Part shown: positions 11,813 through 25,900 of the stretch, one piece after another
Position numbering within the stretch: the first letter of the stretch is position 1
How the letters are laid out: every line of letters starts with the position of its first letter
Assembly: GCA_026874595.1 (NCBI GenBank)
Contig: CM049309.1
Coordinates: 47,104,079 to 47,168,078, forward strand
DNA from: Sipunculus nudus
Taxonomy: Eukaryota > Annelida > Sipuncula > Golfingiida > Sipunculidae
Direction of reading: 5' to 3'
DNA length: 64,000 bases
Position numbers and translations under genes: made by a program
The notes under the pieces: generated by a model
Databases searched by the model: none
What the model was told of the DNA's origin: nothing
Seen by the model: the letters and a program-made list of their open reading frames with translations, nothing else

Positions 11813-13369
11813 GGTCAGTTGCCATGGTGATGTCTGGACCCAACCTGGTTGTACTGAGTGACCTCTTGAATTGGCTGCTGAAACTCAGCAAGTTGTCAAA
11901 TCGGTTTTCAAACACAGAAAGCCTTTTTCAATTGGCTACACTGCTTTTTTAAAGCTGCATTTACCCAATCTATTCTTGTAAAACTGACAGAACCCTACCA
12001 TAGAATAATTCTTGTAAAGTTTAAACCAATTAGCTTAACAGTTTCATCATAAAACAGTGCATAAGCTAGAAGCATATAAAATTACATTTTCGCTTGTAAT
12101 AACCACATCAATGTAGGTGCCTCAACCAATACCTCAGATATGACATATGTGACAAACATTGGTATAAAATTTGCTGATGATAGCTCTAGCCGTTTCTGAG
12201 ATTTTAATTTTAGTGTGCTTTTTTGGACAGATGACTAAGTTCAACCATCTGTAACTCGGCCAAAAATCTCCGAACTGGAACCATTCGAACAAACTTGAGG
12301 AAGATTGTTCGAGGGATCATTTCTGTGAAATATTTGACAATTTGGCTGGACAGTTTCAGAGAAGAAGATTTTTAAAGCTTTTTCCCTATTAAAAGTTTTT
12401 CAGATGAATGTTTATTCGCAAAAAATTTGGTGATGCTAGCTCCTGCCGTTTTTGAGATAGCTATGGTTAATGTACAGACGACACACGACGCAGCACCATC
12501 GCATAAGCTCCCAGGTTCGCTAACAAAAGGTAATCCTGCTAAGGCTGCCCAGCATAATGGCAGGCGCCATCCGAGTTACAGTCGATGGTCATTTGGTCTG
12601 TTGATGCCTGCCAGACACCCGGGCAATGCCTGGGTGGGCTCCACTCAACATCCTGCCTGACGTCGTCTGAAGTCCGTGCCTTGAGTATACATATGACATG
12701 TAAAAAGTTTGTCACATCAAATTTCTCAAGTCTGACAGAGTGAAGAGCACTGCACAGCTACTAATTTTATGTAAAATAGGGGCCAGCTAAGATTCCGCCA
12801 AAGAAGACCAAGTGAACAAAGAAACTCTCCCTTAGAAGGAGGTGACATGACAGCCTGAGTCTGCTTCATCAGAGCATAAACTGGAAGCCAAGTTGACAGG
12901 AGGAGCCCTAGCCCAGGGCTGAAGTAGCCGCCTGACTGTTGCCTGACATCAGCACGGAGTGGGCTCGCAGCATGTTTGACTTTATACAAGTTGGATGGGA
13001 TATGGTAGGGGGGCCCTTTGAGTATTGTAGGAAGTCTATGCGGCCGCTGCGAAGGTCTGTAGAGCTCTGTCCAAATTTTAAAGTAAAAATTGACAAACAG
13101 AATAATTTAAAATCGATGGATTACTGCCCGAATATTGATCACATGTTGGCCGCTGCCCAAACGATCTACAGGTGACCTTATTATGAGCTCTGCGACCTTA
13201 AAAACCGCCATTGGTAAATTGCTGAATTAAGAACAGGTTTTGGTGCCCTGCGATCATTGGCCACCCCTAAAAATGGTGCAGAGCCAACGGTGATCGAGCA
13301 AACACCCGCCATATTCCTGCTTAAAATGCTCTTTTCAGATCATGGAGAGGTCTAACAGGCTCCGTTTTG
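11813..13369. other. gene-free DNA left of RAD23 exon 5
   Basis: It contains scattered repeat fragments (12060-12480 resembles other bivalve-like 'cagtttctgag' repeats) and moderately GC-rich unique-looking DNA (12500-13340). Open frames up to 87 codons show no protein-like features. The missing RAD23 exons were looked for here and not found. Confidence 0.4.
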
Positions 13370-13615
13370 GATATGTGACGGCCCCTGAATGGAAAATTGA
13401 ATTTTTTTCCTAAATATCTAAAAAATGAAGTTGTAGTGACCAAATTTTGAAATGATAGGAGATTTTTGGGACATCTAACTGTATGCGAAATTTCGGATTT
13501 GTATGTCCAATAGTTTCGAACTGTGCCCTGTTAACGGACGGACATCCAGACAGCCAACAAACAAAGGACCATCGTTATAGCTCAAGATCAGATGACATAG
13601 TCAGCTGAGCAAAAA
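13370..13615 (-). mobile_element. 5' fragment of a Helitron-like element
   Basis: About 245 bp matching the minus-strand 5' part seen at 1790-2003 and 10940-11160, with GTGCCCTGTTAACGGACGG and the ATAGTCAGCTGAGC end. RAD23 intron 5. Confidence 0.7.
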
Positions 13616-13859
13616 ATGCACAACTTGTGAAATTTTTCCCAAAGTAGCTCTGTTAGCTATTATCAGCAAACATGAGCAGTATAAAATAACAGGCTAATCA
13701 AATTTACATGCCATACTGTTAAATAGTTTATATGATTTTACTGTTATAAATTTACTTATTTTACATATATTCAAGATCAGATTTCACAAAAACTTACACA
13801 AAACTGTACTACCAACACTGGTTTAAATGTAGAAACTGACTATTATATACAATGCTTAC

Positions 13860-14091
13860 CTCCAGTGCCTCCAGATGGTGGTGCCTGTTGGGCAGCAGGA
13901 GCAGGGGCAGGAGCAGCTGCTGGAGCCGGGGCAGCTGCTGGAGTCGGTGCTGGAGCAGCTGGCTGGGCCTGCTGTGGTTGTGCTGGTGGGGGCTGTTGGG
14001 CTGGGGGTGACTGGACTGGGGGTTGTGCAGCTGGGGGTGGCATGGGTTCCTGTAGTGGGGCAGCAGGAGGCCCGGCATCCTCAGGTATACC
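13860..14091 (-). CDS. RAD23: RAD23 exon 5 (Pro/Ala/Gln-rich linker)
   Basis: It begins GIPEDAGPP directly after the UBA1 ending LFN, which resembles the GIP start seen in RAD23 proteins. It continues as about 70 residues of Pro/Ala/Gln repeats and leaves in phase 1 at a gtaagc donor. This linker precedes the XPC-binding domain in the family; that domain is not in the window as far as I can see. Confidence 0.88.
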
Positions 14092-17000
14092 CTGTAATAC
14101 AACACTGACACTGTTTGGAACTGCTAATCTGACAGTGATAGCTGTTAAGAGCATTTACACATAAAAAACTGTCAAAGTAAGGCTGGCTGAGAGGGTTGGG
14201 ATTCTCTGGATCCTTAGCACATTTTAGTTTTTTTATACATTGTCCTAAGAACAAGCAAAAGACTGTAAACTGTCCTGTCAAGACAGAGCAAATCTCTTAA
14301 GTCCCATCAAAACTTCGAAATGAAGCTTTTGAGGCACTCAAGGGGGACAAGCTGGTGACCTTCTCTAAATCCTATGCCTTAACCAACAAGCATATTTTAC
14401 CGAATTTATGTTCCCCACTTCGACCTCTTGTTGTCCTTCATACTTGCCCTATCACTGTTTTGGTTTTTATTTTCGCCTGAAGATGTCTCCACATGTCATA
14501 ATTTTTGGTTGTCAATTTGGAACAAAATTGTATATTTTGTTTTTGAGCTGGTGAGAATAAATTTTCAGACAGACACTCCAAAATCAATCAAAACCAAAGT
14601 ATGCATGAAAGCAATCATTGACCTGATTTTGAATGAAATCGGATAATAATTAGGAAAGTTATTGCACAGAAACAAAACCTGACGGACGGACAGACAGACA
14701 AACATAAATCCACGTCCCCACGTTTCGAGGAAGCGGGGGACAATAAGCAACATCCTACCCAACAAAAAACAACCAGTACTTACATTAAACAAATATTCCA
14801 CTGCCCTGTCAGGATTGTTGAAACTTGCTCTAAGTGCTCTGACCACTTGGTCTCTCTCAAATCCCATGGCCACAATCTCACTCACAATTCTTTCATACTC
14901 AGATCCAGTGACGAGAGTGCTCTCCGCTGATGACAATCCTCCTGTAGCAGCTGGGACTGTTGCAGAGGCTGAACTTGTTGTGGTGGTGGCAGTCGTGGCT
15001 GCCGCTGGGGCACTGGTTGTGGCGGCCGCAGCTGGAGTGCTGGTGGCACCGGCAGCTGTTGTTGCTGGTGTAGATTCCTCCATCTTCTCAGCTGGGGCCT
15101 CTTTTTTCTCTTCTTCTGGTTTCTGTTCGGGTTTAGGGGGTTCAGCAGCCTTCTTAGTAGTTTTAGGCTGTAATGTTAACAGAACCATAAAGTAATGACA
15201 ATAGTTTAAGTGACATAAAACTATCATAATGATGTTTAAGATAAAAAAAGAAAACATTCACTGTTAGCAAGCAATGACTTTTCATTGAAGATCCCTTTAA
15301 CTAGACAACCAGAGTTCGAGCACTTGCCGGAAATGACGTGGAAATAGACAAATGAATCAGCAATGATGAAGAAGAAGAAAATGGGCCATAGTTTGTAACA
15401 AGTGACCCATGGGTCATGACGCTCAGCTGCCAAGGATGACCTGCGACATCATGGGCTGCAATTCACAACTTCTAGTAAAATTGTTGCAGAACCTATATGC
15501 CAATTTTGTTTAAACTTCCTACATTGCCATAAATTCTTATCATATGTCTGGTTAAAATATAGTGAATGATGGTCTGAGGCAAAATGTATGGTTGTTGAGC
15601 TATCAGGAACTAATCCCACAGCTTGCTCGATACCTGTCAAGTCTCAAATGGAATATCACACAGGCCACATATAAGATCAAAATATAGCAAAAGATCAAGG
15701 AAATCCATGCAAGAATTATTGTGAAAGGGTGCTTCCATATTAATTTTTATTCAATACAAGCCAACTGTACTGAGCTTTCATAAATGATGGTCATATTTAT
15801 TAAGAAATCTTTGACCCAATGGAAGATTACATTAATATACATCCCACTGCATTCACTTTAATAGTTCTTGAGATAATATGTTCTACAGGAATTTAAAGAT
15901 GGCGTCCTGGTGGCCATATTGGATTTCTGACAGGTCAGAAATTGAACAACAAACATCCTCTAAAAGGGACCAAACATCATAAAAAAATCACAGAAACTGT
16001 CCTGGCAAAAGCATTTCTAAAATGGCTACATGGCAGACATAATGGTTTTCTGACAAGTCATACATCCTCCAATAAGACACTAAACTTGTAGCAATTGCTT
16101 CAAAGAATGTAACAGTTATGAATGTCCAAAACAATTCAAAAGGCATGATCAGGCATGATCAAATGTAAAAAGTGCAAGTCCAATTTGTTTTAATTATCAG
16201 CTTGCTATTCAATGGGGTCAGCAGGGTAGGTAAACTGCAAAACCTAAAAGAAAAGAAATGCAGAAAGCATCACTAAGAGTCTTGTAATCAAATAAAGCCA
16301 TCCTAAATCCAGGTACAGACCCACATATTATCAGAACAAACACTTGCTGGTATATCTGATGATTTGTATAATAATATTCAGATATCTAGAAAACTAAGTT
16401 TATTGCTATGATTCCATGATATAAACTGCAAAATGTTCCCATCATTTTATAAATCAGTAGCTAAACTTAACACTTAACTCTCATAGTCTTAATGCCTGGC
16501 CAAAGCATTCTGGCAAAAGTGTTTTTGTTATGCACTAATGATATATCCTTATCAATCCATGAGCTGATACAAGTTGTGAGTGCCATATGGTTATATATAC
16601 AAGAAAACAAGAAAAATAGAGATGGTCTACAAAATAAGTTATTGTGAACATCCCTGACCTATGACCTTGGCCTTTTGCCCACATATCAACTGGATTCTTT
16701 CTAAATGATGGGTAACTACTAACCACTTACATCTGGCCGGGTGTAATTACTTGGCAACCAATGAGTGAATAACTTAGACCTGCAACCTTTAACCTCCTGA
16801 CCAGCTGACCTCAAAATCAATTAGTTATTTCTTCATGCAAAAAGACCCATAAATATGAAGTTTGAATCAAATTCATCAAATTCAGTGATGCATAGATGTG
16901 GCATATGTGAAAGACTGAAGGTTTGGGTTGAACAGTTTCACTTGAAATATGTTCACAAGCATTTAGAACAATATTGTGACCTTGACCTTTGACCTTTTGA

Positions 17001-20000
17001 ACTCAACATCAATAGGCTTCTTCTCCTATTGGTAGGTAAGCCATATATGACAGATGGAAAGTAAAGATTGAAAAGTTTGCTGAAAATGACTCCACGCAAG
17101 AAGAGGGTGCTGTGAACTTGACCTTTGACCTCAAAATCAACAGGTCTTTTCCCCTGTTGGCAGAGAAGCGATATCAGTGCTGAAAGGTTTGGAATGAAAG
17201 GTCTAGCTTGAAATGTGTCCACAACCTTTTCAAAAGAGTGGATCCTGTGACCCTGACCTTTGACCTTGGGACCTCAACATCTATAGGATTCTTCTCCCAC
17301 TTAGTAGGTGAGCTATATGTGAAAGATCTAAGAACTGGGATGAAAGGTTTGGCTTAAAATGCATCCTGAGGCATTTCAAAGAAGTTGGTTCTGTGACCTT
17401 GACCTTTGACCTTGTGACCTCAAAATAATTATGGTTCTTTCCCTGTTGGTAGGTGAGCTGTATGTGAAAGATGGCAGGTTTGGGATGAAAATTTTGGCTA
17501 AAAGAATGATTTCTCGGGGGTGCAAACACACCCCATAACTTCGAGAATATAGGTCGCAGTGACCTTATTTCAGGTTTGCAAGGAGATCTTTTTAGAACCT
17601 CTAAGACTGCATAGGGTTCATGGCCCTAGCCCCTATGGTTACGACTTGTGCCCTGCTAACATCCGGCCGGCCGGCCGGACGGACGGACAGACGGAAGGAC
17701 GCCGGACAACGACCCATCGCTTTAGCCCAGCATGACTGAAAGTCAGCTGAGCTAAAAATAGGACCAATATTAACGAAGATATGACAAAAATAAAATATTG
17801 ATGTTTTTGATGACCTTGACCTTTGTTCTATATTGACCAAAAACAATAGGCTCCTGTATCTTTTCATTGTAAATCAACTGAGTAAGTCTGAATGCCATTC
17901 CTGCAAAATTTCAATCTGTAGAGTGGGCACAGACAAAGAGTCCTACTAAACTGACCAACATGCTTCTATTTCCAGCACGCAAAAAAATTGTATGCATTTA
18001 TTCAATGAATGGAACCTGGTAGTATTTTGTTACTGCATTTATAATGGTTTCCAAAGCATTCCCTCCCCCTGCCCAATTCTACATCATCAAGTATAACTTT
18101 TGCACTTACCTTTGTCACCATAATGACTACAAAATTCTTCTCTTCAATCTTATAATCAGAAAGAGGTTTTTCATCTTCAAGGATTTTACCTGAAAATAAT
18201 ATTTAACAGTATACATCATAAAACTTTCTGATAATTGAATAAGAGCACTTCAAAAGGTGCTTATTTTGTGAACTCATTATATATGCCTGGATTTTGCTGA
18301 GAATTTAACTGAGGTAAATAACTCTTCTGGTAAATATGTAATAATGAGTTTCATGAAAATCCATAGGATTTTTGGTAAGTCACCACAGTGCCTTCAAAGT
18401 GCGGTCACCTCTGACCTCATTAAAAAAGCATGGATTTTGCTGGAAATTGAACTGAGGCAAGATATTTTATTGATTAACATTTCTATTGACTTTTATCAAA
18501 ATCCATCATATTCATTGTAGGTTATCGCTGCAACATCGCAGCATGGCCTAGTGACCTCTGACCTTAATAAATATGCATGAATTTCGCCCATGTTCAAACC
18601 CAGCTGAGATAATCCATGGGTAAGTAGTTTTGGTGAGTTTCATGAAAATCTATCAATGGCCGCGGTGAGTTATTGCGGCTACACTACAAGTTAATGGACA
18701 GCAGTGGGTATACAATAACACCTCCTGTCATAGACGGGAGTATAATAAAAAAGTGACCCACGGCACATTGACTATCAGCTGACTTGCATGATGGCCGAAC
18801 ATTGATTTTATTAGTAACATTAGATCTTGATTACCAATTTTGCTCACACTTTGCCAGAGGGCAAGCATATTAGTCTGTATAATACTATAAAGCACATTAC
18901 TTGAAAGTCAAGGGCAAAACAAATGACTGATGAGTCTATGGTAACATGGCTGATTATTGCTTATCTTGAAATAATCCTTCAGTTAGTGAAAAATGATAAG
19001 TAAAGTGGCGGTACCACCACTGGTGACCCGTATTCTCCACCATTAATGATACAAAGATGGGGTTAGGGATGTCCCCACCTGTATCACATAAAGTTACTGA
19101 TGAGTGTTGCTGACAATGTTCCAAGACCAGGTTGATGACAGAAGTCTTTATTCAATGGCAAAAGGTCCCGGCCAGTCTCTCTTTGAGAGACCCGCCCAGT
19201 TTCCTCGGACATGCACAATACAGGAGTTTTGATACAGAGCTGTCACATGACATATGATACATACATATCCATATTTTTGCATTTCGTCATAAAAGCTTGA
19301 CCTTATTGAGGACTTTCTAACTTTCCTGTGATCAAATTGAACCAAAGTTCTCTGGAAAATCCCATGTGTGACTCCATATGAAATTATATATATGAAGCTA
19401 ATATCCTTGCCCATGATGTCACTGAAATTATCAATTTGTATGAACTCTCAATTTAGCTGTACTGGCAGATCTGGGTAAGCAGTAATTGTTGTTATAAGTA
19501 ATTACTCTTTTTCTAACTCACAAAGCAATGTACAGTGAGCAATCAATAATCCTGGCTGTGAATCCCTAAACCAGAACACAGAAACTGTACTGAGAAATCT
19601 GTACAGAATCATTTATGCCTACTGTATTTATGATGCACTAGCAATTCTGGGCGAGCATTTAGTTCTGATTTCAAATAGTCTGTCATAGTTTTATGTTTTG
19701 GGTGTACAATGTTACTGTCTCTTTGAATCCAACATTTGGTATAAGTGTTCTGTCTCTGAGTTAACCTTGTCGGAGTCTGAATGACCTGGACGAATACGTT
19801 CTTGTCCGAATGGTGGAATGTCTTCGGACAAACACGGAGCATATGTATGTAAAAAAATCATGGCAAACCGTAGTGTCAGAGGAGACATGTAAATTCACAC
19901 AAATCGCGTTACGCTGTTAACATATAGATCCATTATATGCATGGTGTTATGCATAAAACTCCAATTGAAGCCGAGAGGTTGGCAGGAGAATTTTCAAAGA

Positions 20001-21367
20001 ATTTGATATGTTTAATAAAATCATTTTTATATGAAAATATATATTATGCTGAACATTGCCATTTAAAGTTGCCCTCCGCGCCCGTGAATCCGCCAGTAAA
20101 GGAACCTGTTATCTTGCGTGGTGGTACAGTACAGCGCTGAGACATGATCTCGATAATTGCATTCCGGTTATAACGCACAAAAACTGAGCACTCAGTTCGT
20201 GGTAGCATTATATTATGTGGTACATTTAATGGCTGTATATATTTTTAAATATCACGCACTCTTTTCTGTTTGAAAGCTGAGCCAATGTTTTCCAGTGAGA
20301 CAGTCACTGCGTTCAGGCAGTGTGTTAAACCCGGATCCCACTCCGGATCCCGGAACCCAAGAAAAATTTGTAATTCTTAAACTCTCATGGTAATTTGTCG
20401 AGATATTTTAGCATAATCGTATCTAAAGACAAATTTTATATTATGTTTGGTTAAAACATAAAAAAAGTCTGTTTAGCAACAAAATTTGATAAAAAAAACC
20501 ACTTCCGGACCCTGGGGCACAGACCTCACGGATTACACGGACCCCGTTTTCTTGTTGTTTTACCATTTCTTTAGTACATACATGTATTTGACATCACATT
20601 TAGCCAAGACACATTTGTGATTTATTATTGTGTTTTTATCTGTATTTTAACATTTCTGTCTCAGTTTTTATTCATAATTTTTTATTTGCTATTTATTTCA
20701 TTTGTGTAGCGTTTTAAAAAGTATTATAATTTAAAACATTTACAAAATCATTATTTTTGAACCTGTAGTTGCTTGAAATGCAAGTAATCAACAATTCCTT
20801 TCGGTATTTATATTATTGCCAACTTTAAAATTGCATGGTTGTTTTGAAGAATACAGGACACTTCGCCGGAACTCCATTTCGCCGAGCTTTGCAGGACGTT
20901 TCGCCGGAACTATGGTTTGCCGGCGATTCGTCCAACCGATGCAGTGGGATCCTATTGACCTTGACTAACATTAATCAAGTACCTTTTAAATACTTAGTGT
21001 TTTTTTTAAGAAGCTTGCCTAAAAAGTTTATATTTATGCAACACAGCCGCTGATTTATTTGAAATGAGCTATTTTCATTCATGTCACCGTGTCTGATATG
21101 GCCGAATTTGACTCGTTAGTTACAAATTCGACCACCAGGTAGCATGACAGCGCATACCTGCGGACTCATCAGCACCGTGAAAATTATTATAATCCTACAT
21201 ATTAAGATTAAAATACTGAATGCTCATTAATTAAATTGTCACGTTTCGGGTTATATTTACAAGTGTTAAAATAAAATCGGTATGGATAAAGTTATTTGCA
21301 GAACTGTCTACAGAAAAGGCCTACAGGCACCAACCCTGCGATATAATATTTGTATATAATAAAATGA

Positions 21368-21405
<38 letters not shown>

Positions 21406-22927
21406 TTATATATGTGTGTGTGAAGAAAGTGATTTTTTACCGCTATACTGTTTATTGTAATAAAGGAAATTCGTTCAAATCATTTACATAATCATTATTT
21501 ATCAATGCATTTACATGTTTACATTTATTAATGCTAATAAATGAAAAAAAAACTTCAAACACAATTTGAATTTTATTTTATTATATACATAATTAACATA
21601 AATAGTGCATAAAGTGATATTAGAATATTCCTGATATTCATAAAAATGAATCACGTCAAATGTTGCTTTATACAGAAAAAAATCATTTTATACACTGATA
21701 CAAGCAAATCTATAAATCAATAATAAAATACCTATATTGAATATCGAAATCTTTAAGTTTAACTTCTCTAACATCAAAACATTAACCAAATAACCAAACC
21801 CGAGCAATGTTTGATTTCAAGTTAATTATCCCGTGAAATTGCGCTCAGTACTTTTTAAACTTTGTTCAACATGCACATAGTAAACTTAGAGTATATTATT
21901 AAGTATATCAAGCGTAAAAGCCAACTTAAACTCAACGTGAAACTGAAGTTTATATAGAACGGGAAACTCAACGTAAACTTAGAGTTTAAGGAAACCTAAA
22001 CCAATCATATAGCTGTAGTTACAGGTAATGAAATCAGAAGAAAACTATGAGTTTCAGGTAACGTAAACGCAAGGTAAATTAAACGTAAATAAGGCATAAA
22101 CTTTAAGATTCGGGTACAGTAAACGCAAAGTATATTTGTAAACATGTATAGACTTATTAAAGCTAACGTAAACTGGGCTTAACCAGTATTAAATTTCTCT
22201 GTTTAATTATAATTTAATACACATTTACTTTAACTAAACATGGATTAGAAGTAAACACGACGTAAACTTGGCAGAAATCTTTTCATTTAATCCCTCTGAA
22301 ACGTACAGTAAATAGGAAATTTAATTAAAAAATTATTAGAGTATATTGTGAGTTTCAGGAAATGTAAAGGTTACTGAAATTATGCTTAAATCGCTCAGTA
22401 CACGCCAAGTAAATTTAAAATATCAATATCCATTTATGTATGATTAAATCATATTAACGTGCGATTTAATTTCATATATATATACTCTAAATTTAATAAA
22501 ACATTAAAGCCCTTTTTACATGCAGTGTTGCATCATCAAAAAAATCATCAATTGGTTATTTGTAAGAAGAAAATGATGTATACAAGATAAGATTAGAAAA
22601 CATTTATTAGCGTCCAGTTCCAGGAATTTGTTGTTGACTTGCAATAAAATTGATAAAAATAAGTAAATACATAAAAATAACACAGAACGTATTTGACTAA
22701 ATGCAAGTAAAGGTAAGCATGTAAAAAATGATGAAGGTAAAACACAAATTAAAAAAAAATAAATAATTAGAGGCCATAAGAGGGTTATGAGCAAAAAAGT
22801 TTAATACTTTATAACACAAGAGATTTTTTAAAGCGAGTAGTTCTGCAGAATGTTACATCTAAGCATCATCTTATCAGAAAGGTTCTGATTGTAAAAAAAA
22901 CCGATAGCTAATTTGGCTATATCCTGG

Positions 22928-22964
<37 letters not shown>

Positions 22965-25900
22965 TAGCATATTTTTTTTTCAAGATAAATCCTTGATATT
23001 GATACATCATTTTTGTGCAATATGCATTTTGTGCATTATGGCGAACTCGTTATATGATTGCTCGGTTGTATCTAAATACTTGATACCTCCGTCCCCCTGT
23101 ATTGACGCATGCACCTGGTAATAATAGCTAGAAACCAGAACCATGTGTATGAGTTATCGCATTTTTAAGATGGATGGCAGGGTTGTATTTTAAACAAAAT
23201 ATATTGAATGAATGAATGAATATTTTATTCAGAAATATAAGGCCTTCGGCCCATAGTTCCATATATGCATATATCACATGCATGTAGTAAAACAAAATAT
23301 ACAACGTTTTCAAACTTGGAAAAAAACATCACAAAAAAAAACCGGAAAAATGATATAGTAAACAAATGATAATATATGATAAAGCATTCCAAAATATTAA
23401 CAAAGAAAATCATGTAGAGGTAATTTCAACCATATATATAAATATACAATACACATAAGATTAATAAATATACAAGTTAATGAATATGTATATATGCATG
23501 TGCTTACACATATTCTCAATAAATATACATACAGACATATGTAATCATAAAAAAATTATAAATACAAATATAACTATATTAATATAATTTTAAGTGAAGT
23601 TTTACATATTTAACTCTCTTTATGTGCATAATTTACTAAAATTTGATATGCATATATAATATTATTAGAAAAATTTTCTACTCAGCAACCCAAGGACTCG
23701 CATTTAACGCAGCTTCCCGCAGATGGTCCGCGTGGTAAGCTTGCGAGGCGGGTCCAAGTAGTGCCAAATAGCATTGTTACCTCATTGGTATGACAAAGAC
23801 CTTAATAGAATAATATTAATATAATAGAAATATAATATTTCTCTGTAATAAAACTCACATAAATATAATATTTAAAAAATAAAACAATAATTATAACATT
23901 CAATTGAAATTAATTTAGACAAATGGAACAATACTCAAGGGAATAGTGACTGGATCTTAATGACTAGATCTTAATATCGCGGTTGGAGTAATTGTTGGAG
24001 CCATATATTGGACACTTCGTCGAGCATAATTGGACACTTCGCCGAGCATACTTGGACACTTCGCCGAGATTGCCGATTGGTCGCTTCGCCGAAGTCGGCG
24101 AAATGGAGTTCCGGCGAAGTGACCTGTTACCGTTTTGAACGGAGCACGAAACATGTTGTTATGTGGAAGTGCTCTGATATATCAGTCTCAGGTCCGCTCA
24201 ACTGTTAGTGCACTTCAAATTAAATCTCCCCCACTGTGTCCGCACTATTATATTTTCATTTGAAATAACAAATATTATATTTAGTGTGTGACATGAGTGC
24301 TAGTTTTGTCCTCTTTTAGTCATGAATAAAAATATTAGCGGTGGTTACTGGGGTCCGTCAAAATTTAACAGTCGGCAAATTCAAGTAAATGAGGTCCGTC
24401 TTCATCTAAATATTTTTGTAATTATAAATCTTTCAGTGAATGGGTCATTTAACATTTAGGGACTTTGCTCTGTCCTTACAAAGTTACATCATCAATAGTG
24501 GTGTTTTTATCGGTATAAATAATGGAAAATGAGGAAATAGGTTTATGGGGTCCGGGGACTGTGGGGTTCGGGTTTTACACACTACCCTGCATTCACTATT
24601 GCTCGGAAAATTTTCATTCTTTGAAAGATCCCCCTTTTAAGCATTTTCCTCATGCGAGATCTCCTTGTGCACAATAGACCTTTTCGCTGCGCGGAGGTTG
24701 CCTTTTGAGAAGGGATCACCAATGGGGATTAATTCAGGTCGGTCACCGCAAATTTAAGAAAAGCCCAGATAGGGCCCCCGGAGAAAAACTCTGTCCCGCT
24801 ATCAAACACTCTGTGGCCATTGTGTTACCAGGCCCGAAGGCACAAAGAAAAGAGGTGCCCGCGGGGGAGCAAATATTAAAATTATTAATTATGCACGTAA
24901 TACACAAATATTGCAAATAAAAATGGGTGGAATCTCTTCGGACAAACCCTGAGCATATGTATATCAGAAATCATGGCAAACTGTACGGTAGTATCAGAGG
25001 AGATATGGAAAATCACAAAAATCGCCTTACGCTATTAATATATAGATTTTAAGTTTTAATTTGATTACCAATATATAAAATGTTACCACTCCATAAACAC
25101 TACAACGAAAAAGGCCAAGATAAAAATATATATAGTATTTTTTTTTATAATCCTTGTGAGATTTATTGAGAAATTGGATGCTTCTGATGGAATTTTAACT
25201 CATTCTTTAACATTTTTGAAAGACCAAATGCACTAAAATTCCATGAATATTCTGTAGTCCAATACTTTTCTGGATTACAAGAATATGTCTGATTATAGTA
25301 CATATTAATTGGATGATTAATCTCAGAAATCCGACAGCTCTGCTTATACTCTTGATATGATAATTTTTTGTCATTCTCAAAATAGCCATTAGGCTTGAGT
25401 ACAATATGCAAAAGTTTACCCGGTGGTACTCCAAGTCCATTCAAATATATCTAATATCTAAAATATCCAAGAATAGGGTTTGGGTGTGCAGGGTTCAGGT
25501 CAGCTGACCTGTTACCAGACAGGAGAGATGATGATATCAAGTATCCAGGTGCCCAATATTAATATATACAGAAGTTAGAATGCAACTACATTATAGCTAG
25601 GGTGCTTAATAGTACTGTTATATGACCACAAATAAAAGAATTAATATGATTAAATTTCATGTTTATAATAAATTTATAATAATATTATAATAAATTTATT
25701 AGCACTTTTTGGAAAATTGGGTGCCTAGGTGCACCCAATGAATCACTACCAGGCACACAGTGTGCACCCAGGGTCAATCACTAAGACAGATCTGCAAGAC
25801 TGTCAGGCACATGAACGTCATCTATCAGTCCACATGATTTAACACTGACAAAAAGACAAAGTATATGACATCACTCCAAACACTAAATGTCCAAGTGTAA

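Larger units (their letters stand above)
20854..24126. mobile_element. 3.3-kb element with 32-bp terminal inverted repeats (CTTCGCCGGA type)
   Basis: Positions 20854-20885 and the complement of 24095-24126 agree at 31 of 32 bases; the terminus is CAGGACACTTCGCCGGAAC. Extra CACTTCGCCGAG subterminal repeats sit at 24005-24070, all in the right end. The interior is AT-rich, with many AACGTAAAC-like short repeats at 21880-22400 and no transposase. I see no clear target duplication and do not assign a superfamily. RAD23 intron 2. Confidence 0.75.
20300..24600. repeat. outer inverted repeat around the CTTCGCCGGA element
   Basis: The stretch from about 20310 (GTGTGTTAAACCCGGATCCC, with repeated CCGGATCCC) is matched, at roughly 70-75 percent, by the complement of about 24540-24590 (GTGTGTAAAACCCGAACCCC). 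The 3.3-kb element lies between. It may be one large degenerate foldback or an older element hit by a younger one. Confidence 0.45.

Noticed and set aside
13809-14164. Several overlapping open frames on both strands over RAD23 exon 5 (Gly/Ala-rich, Pro-rich)
   Set aside because: They are shadows of the low-complexity GC-rich exon; only the minus frame in phase with exon 4 reads as RAD23.
14815-15195. 126-codon plus-strand frame rich in Ala and Val
   Set aside because: Antisense of RAD23 exon 4, whose linker and UBA1 domain are clear on the minus strand.
25163-25444. 93-codon minus-strand frame with a fairly protein-like composition
   Set aside because: No start context, splice sites or recognised motif; kept only as possible decayed transposon protein.
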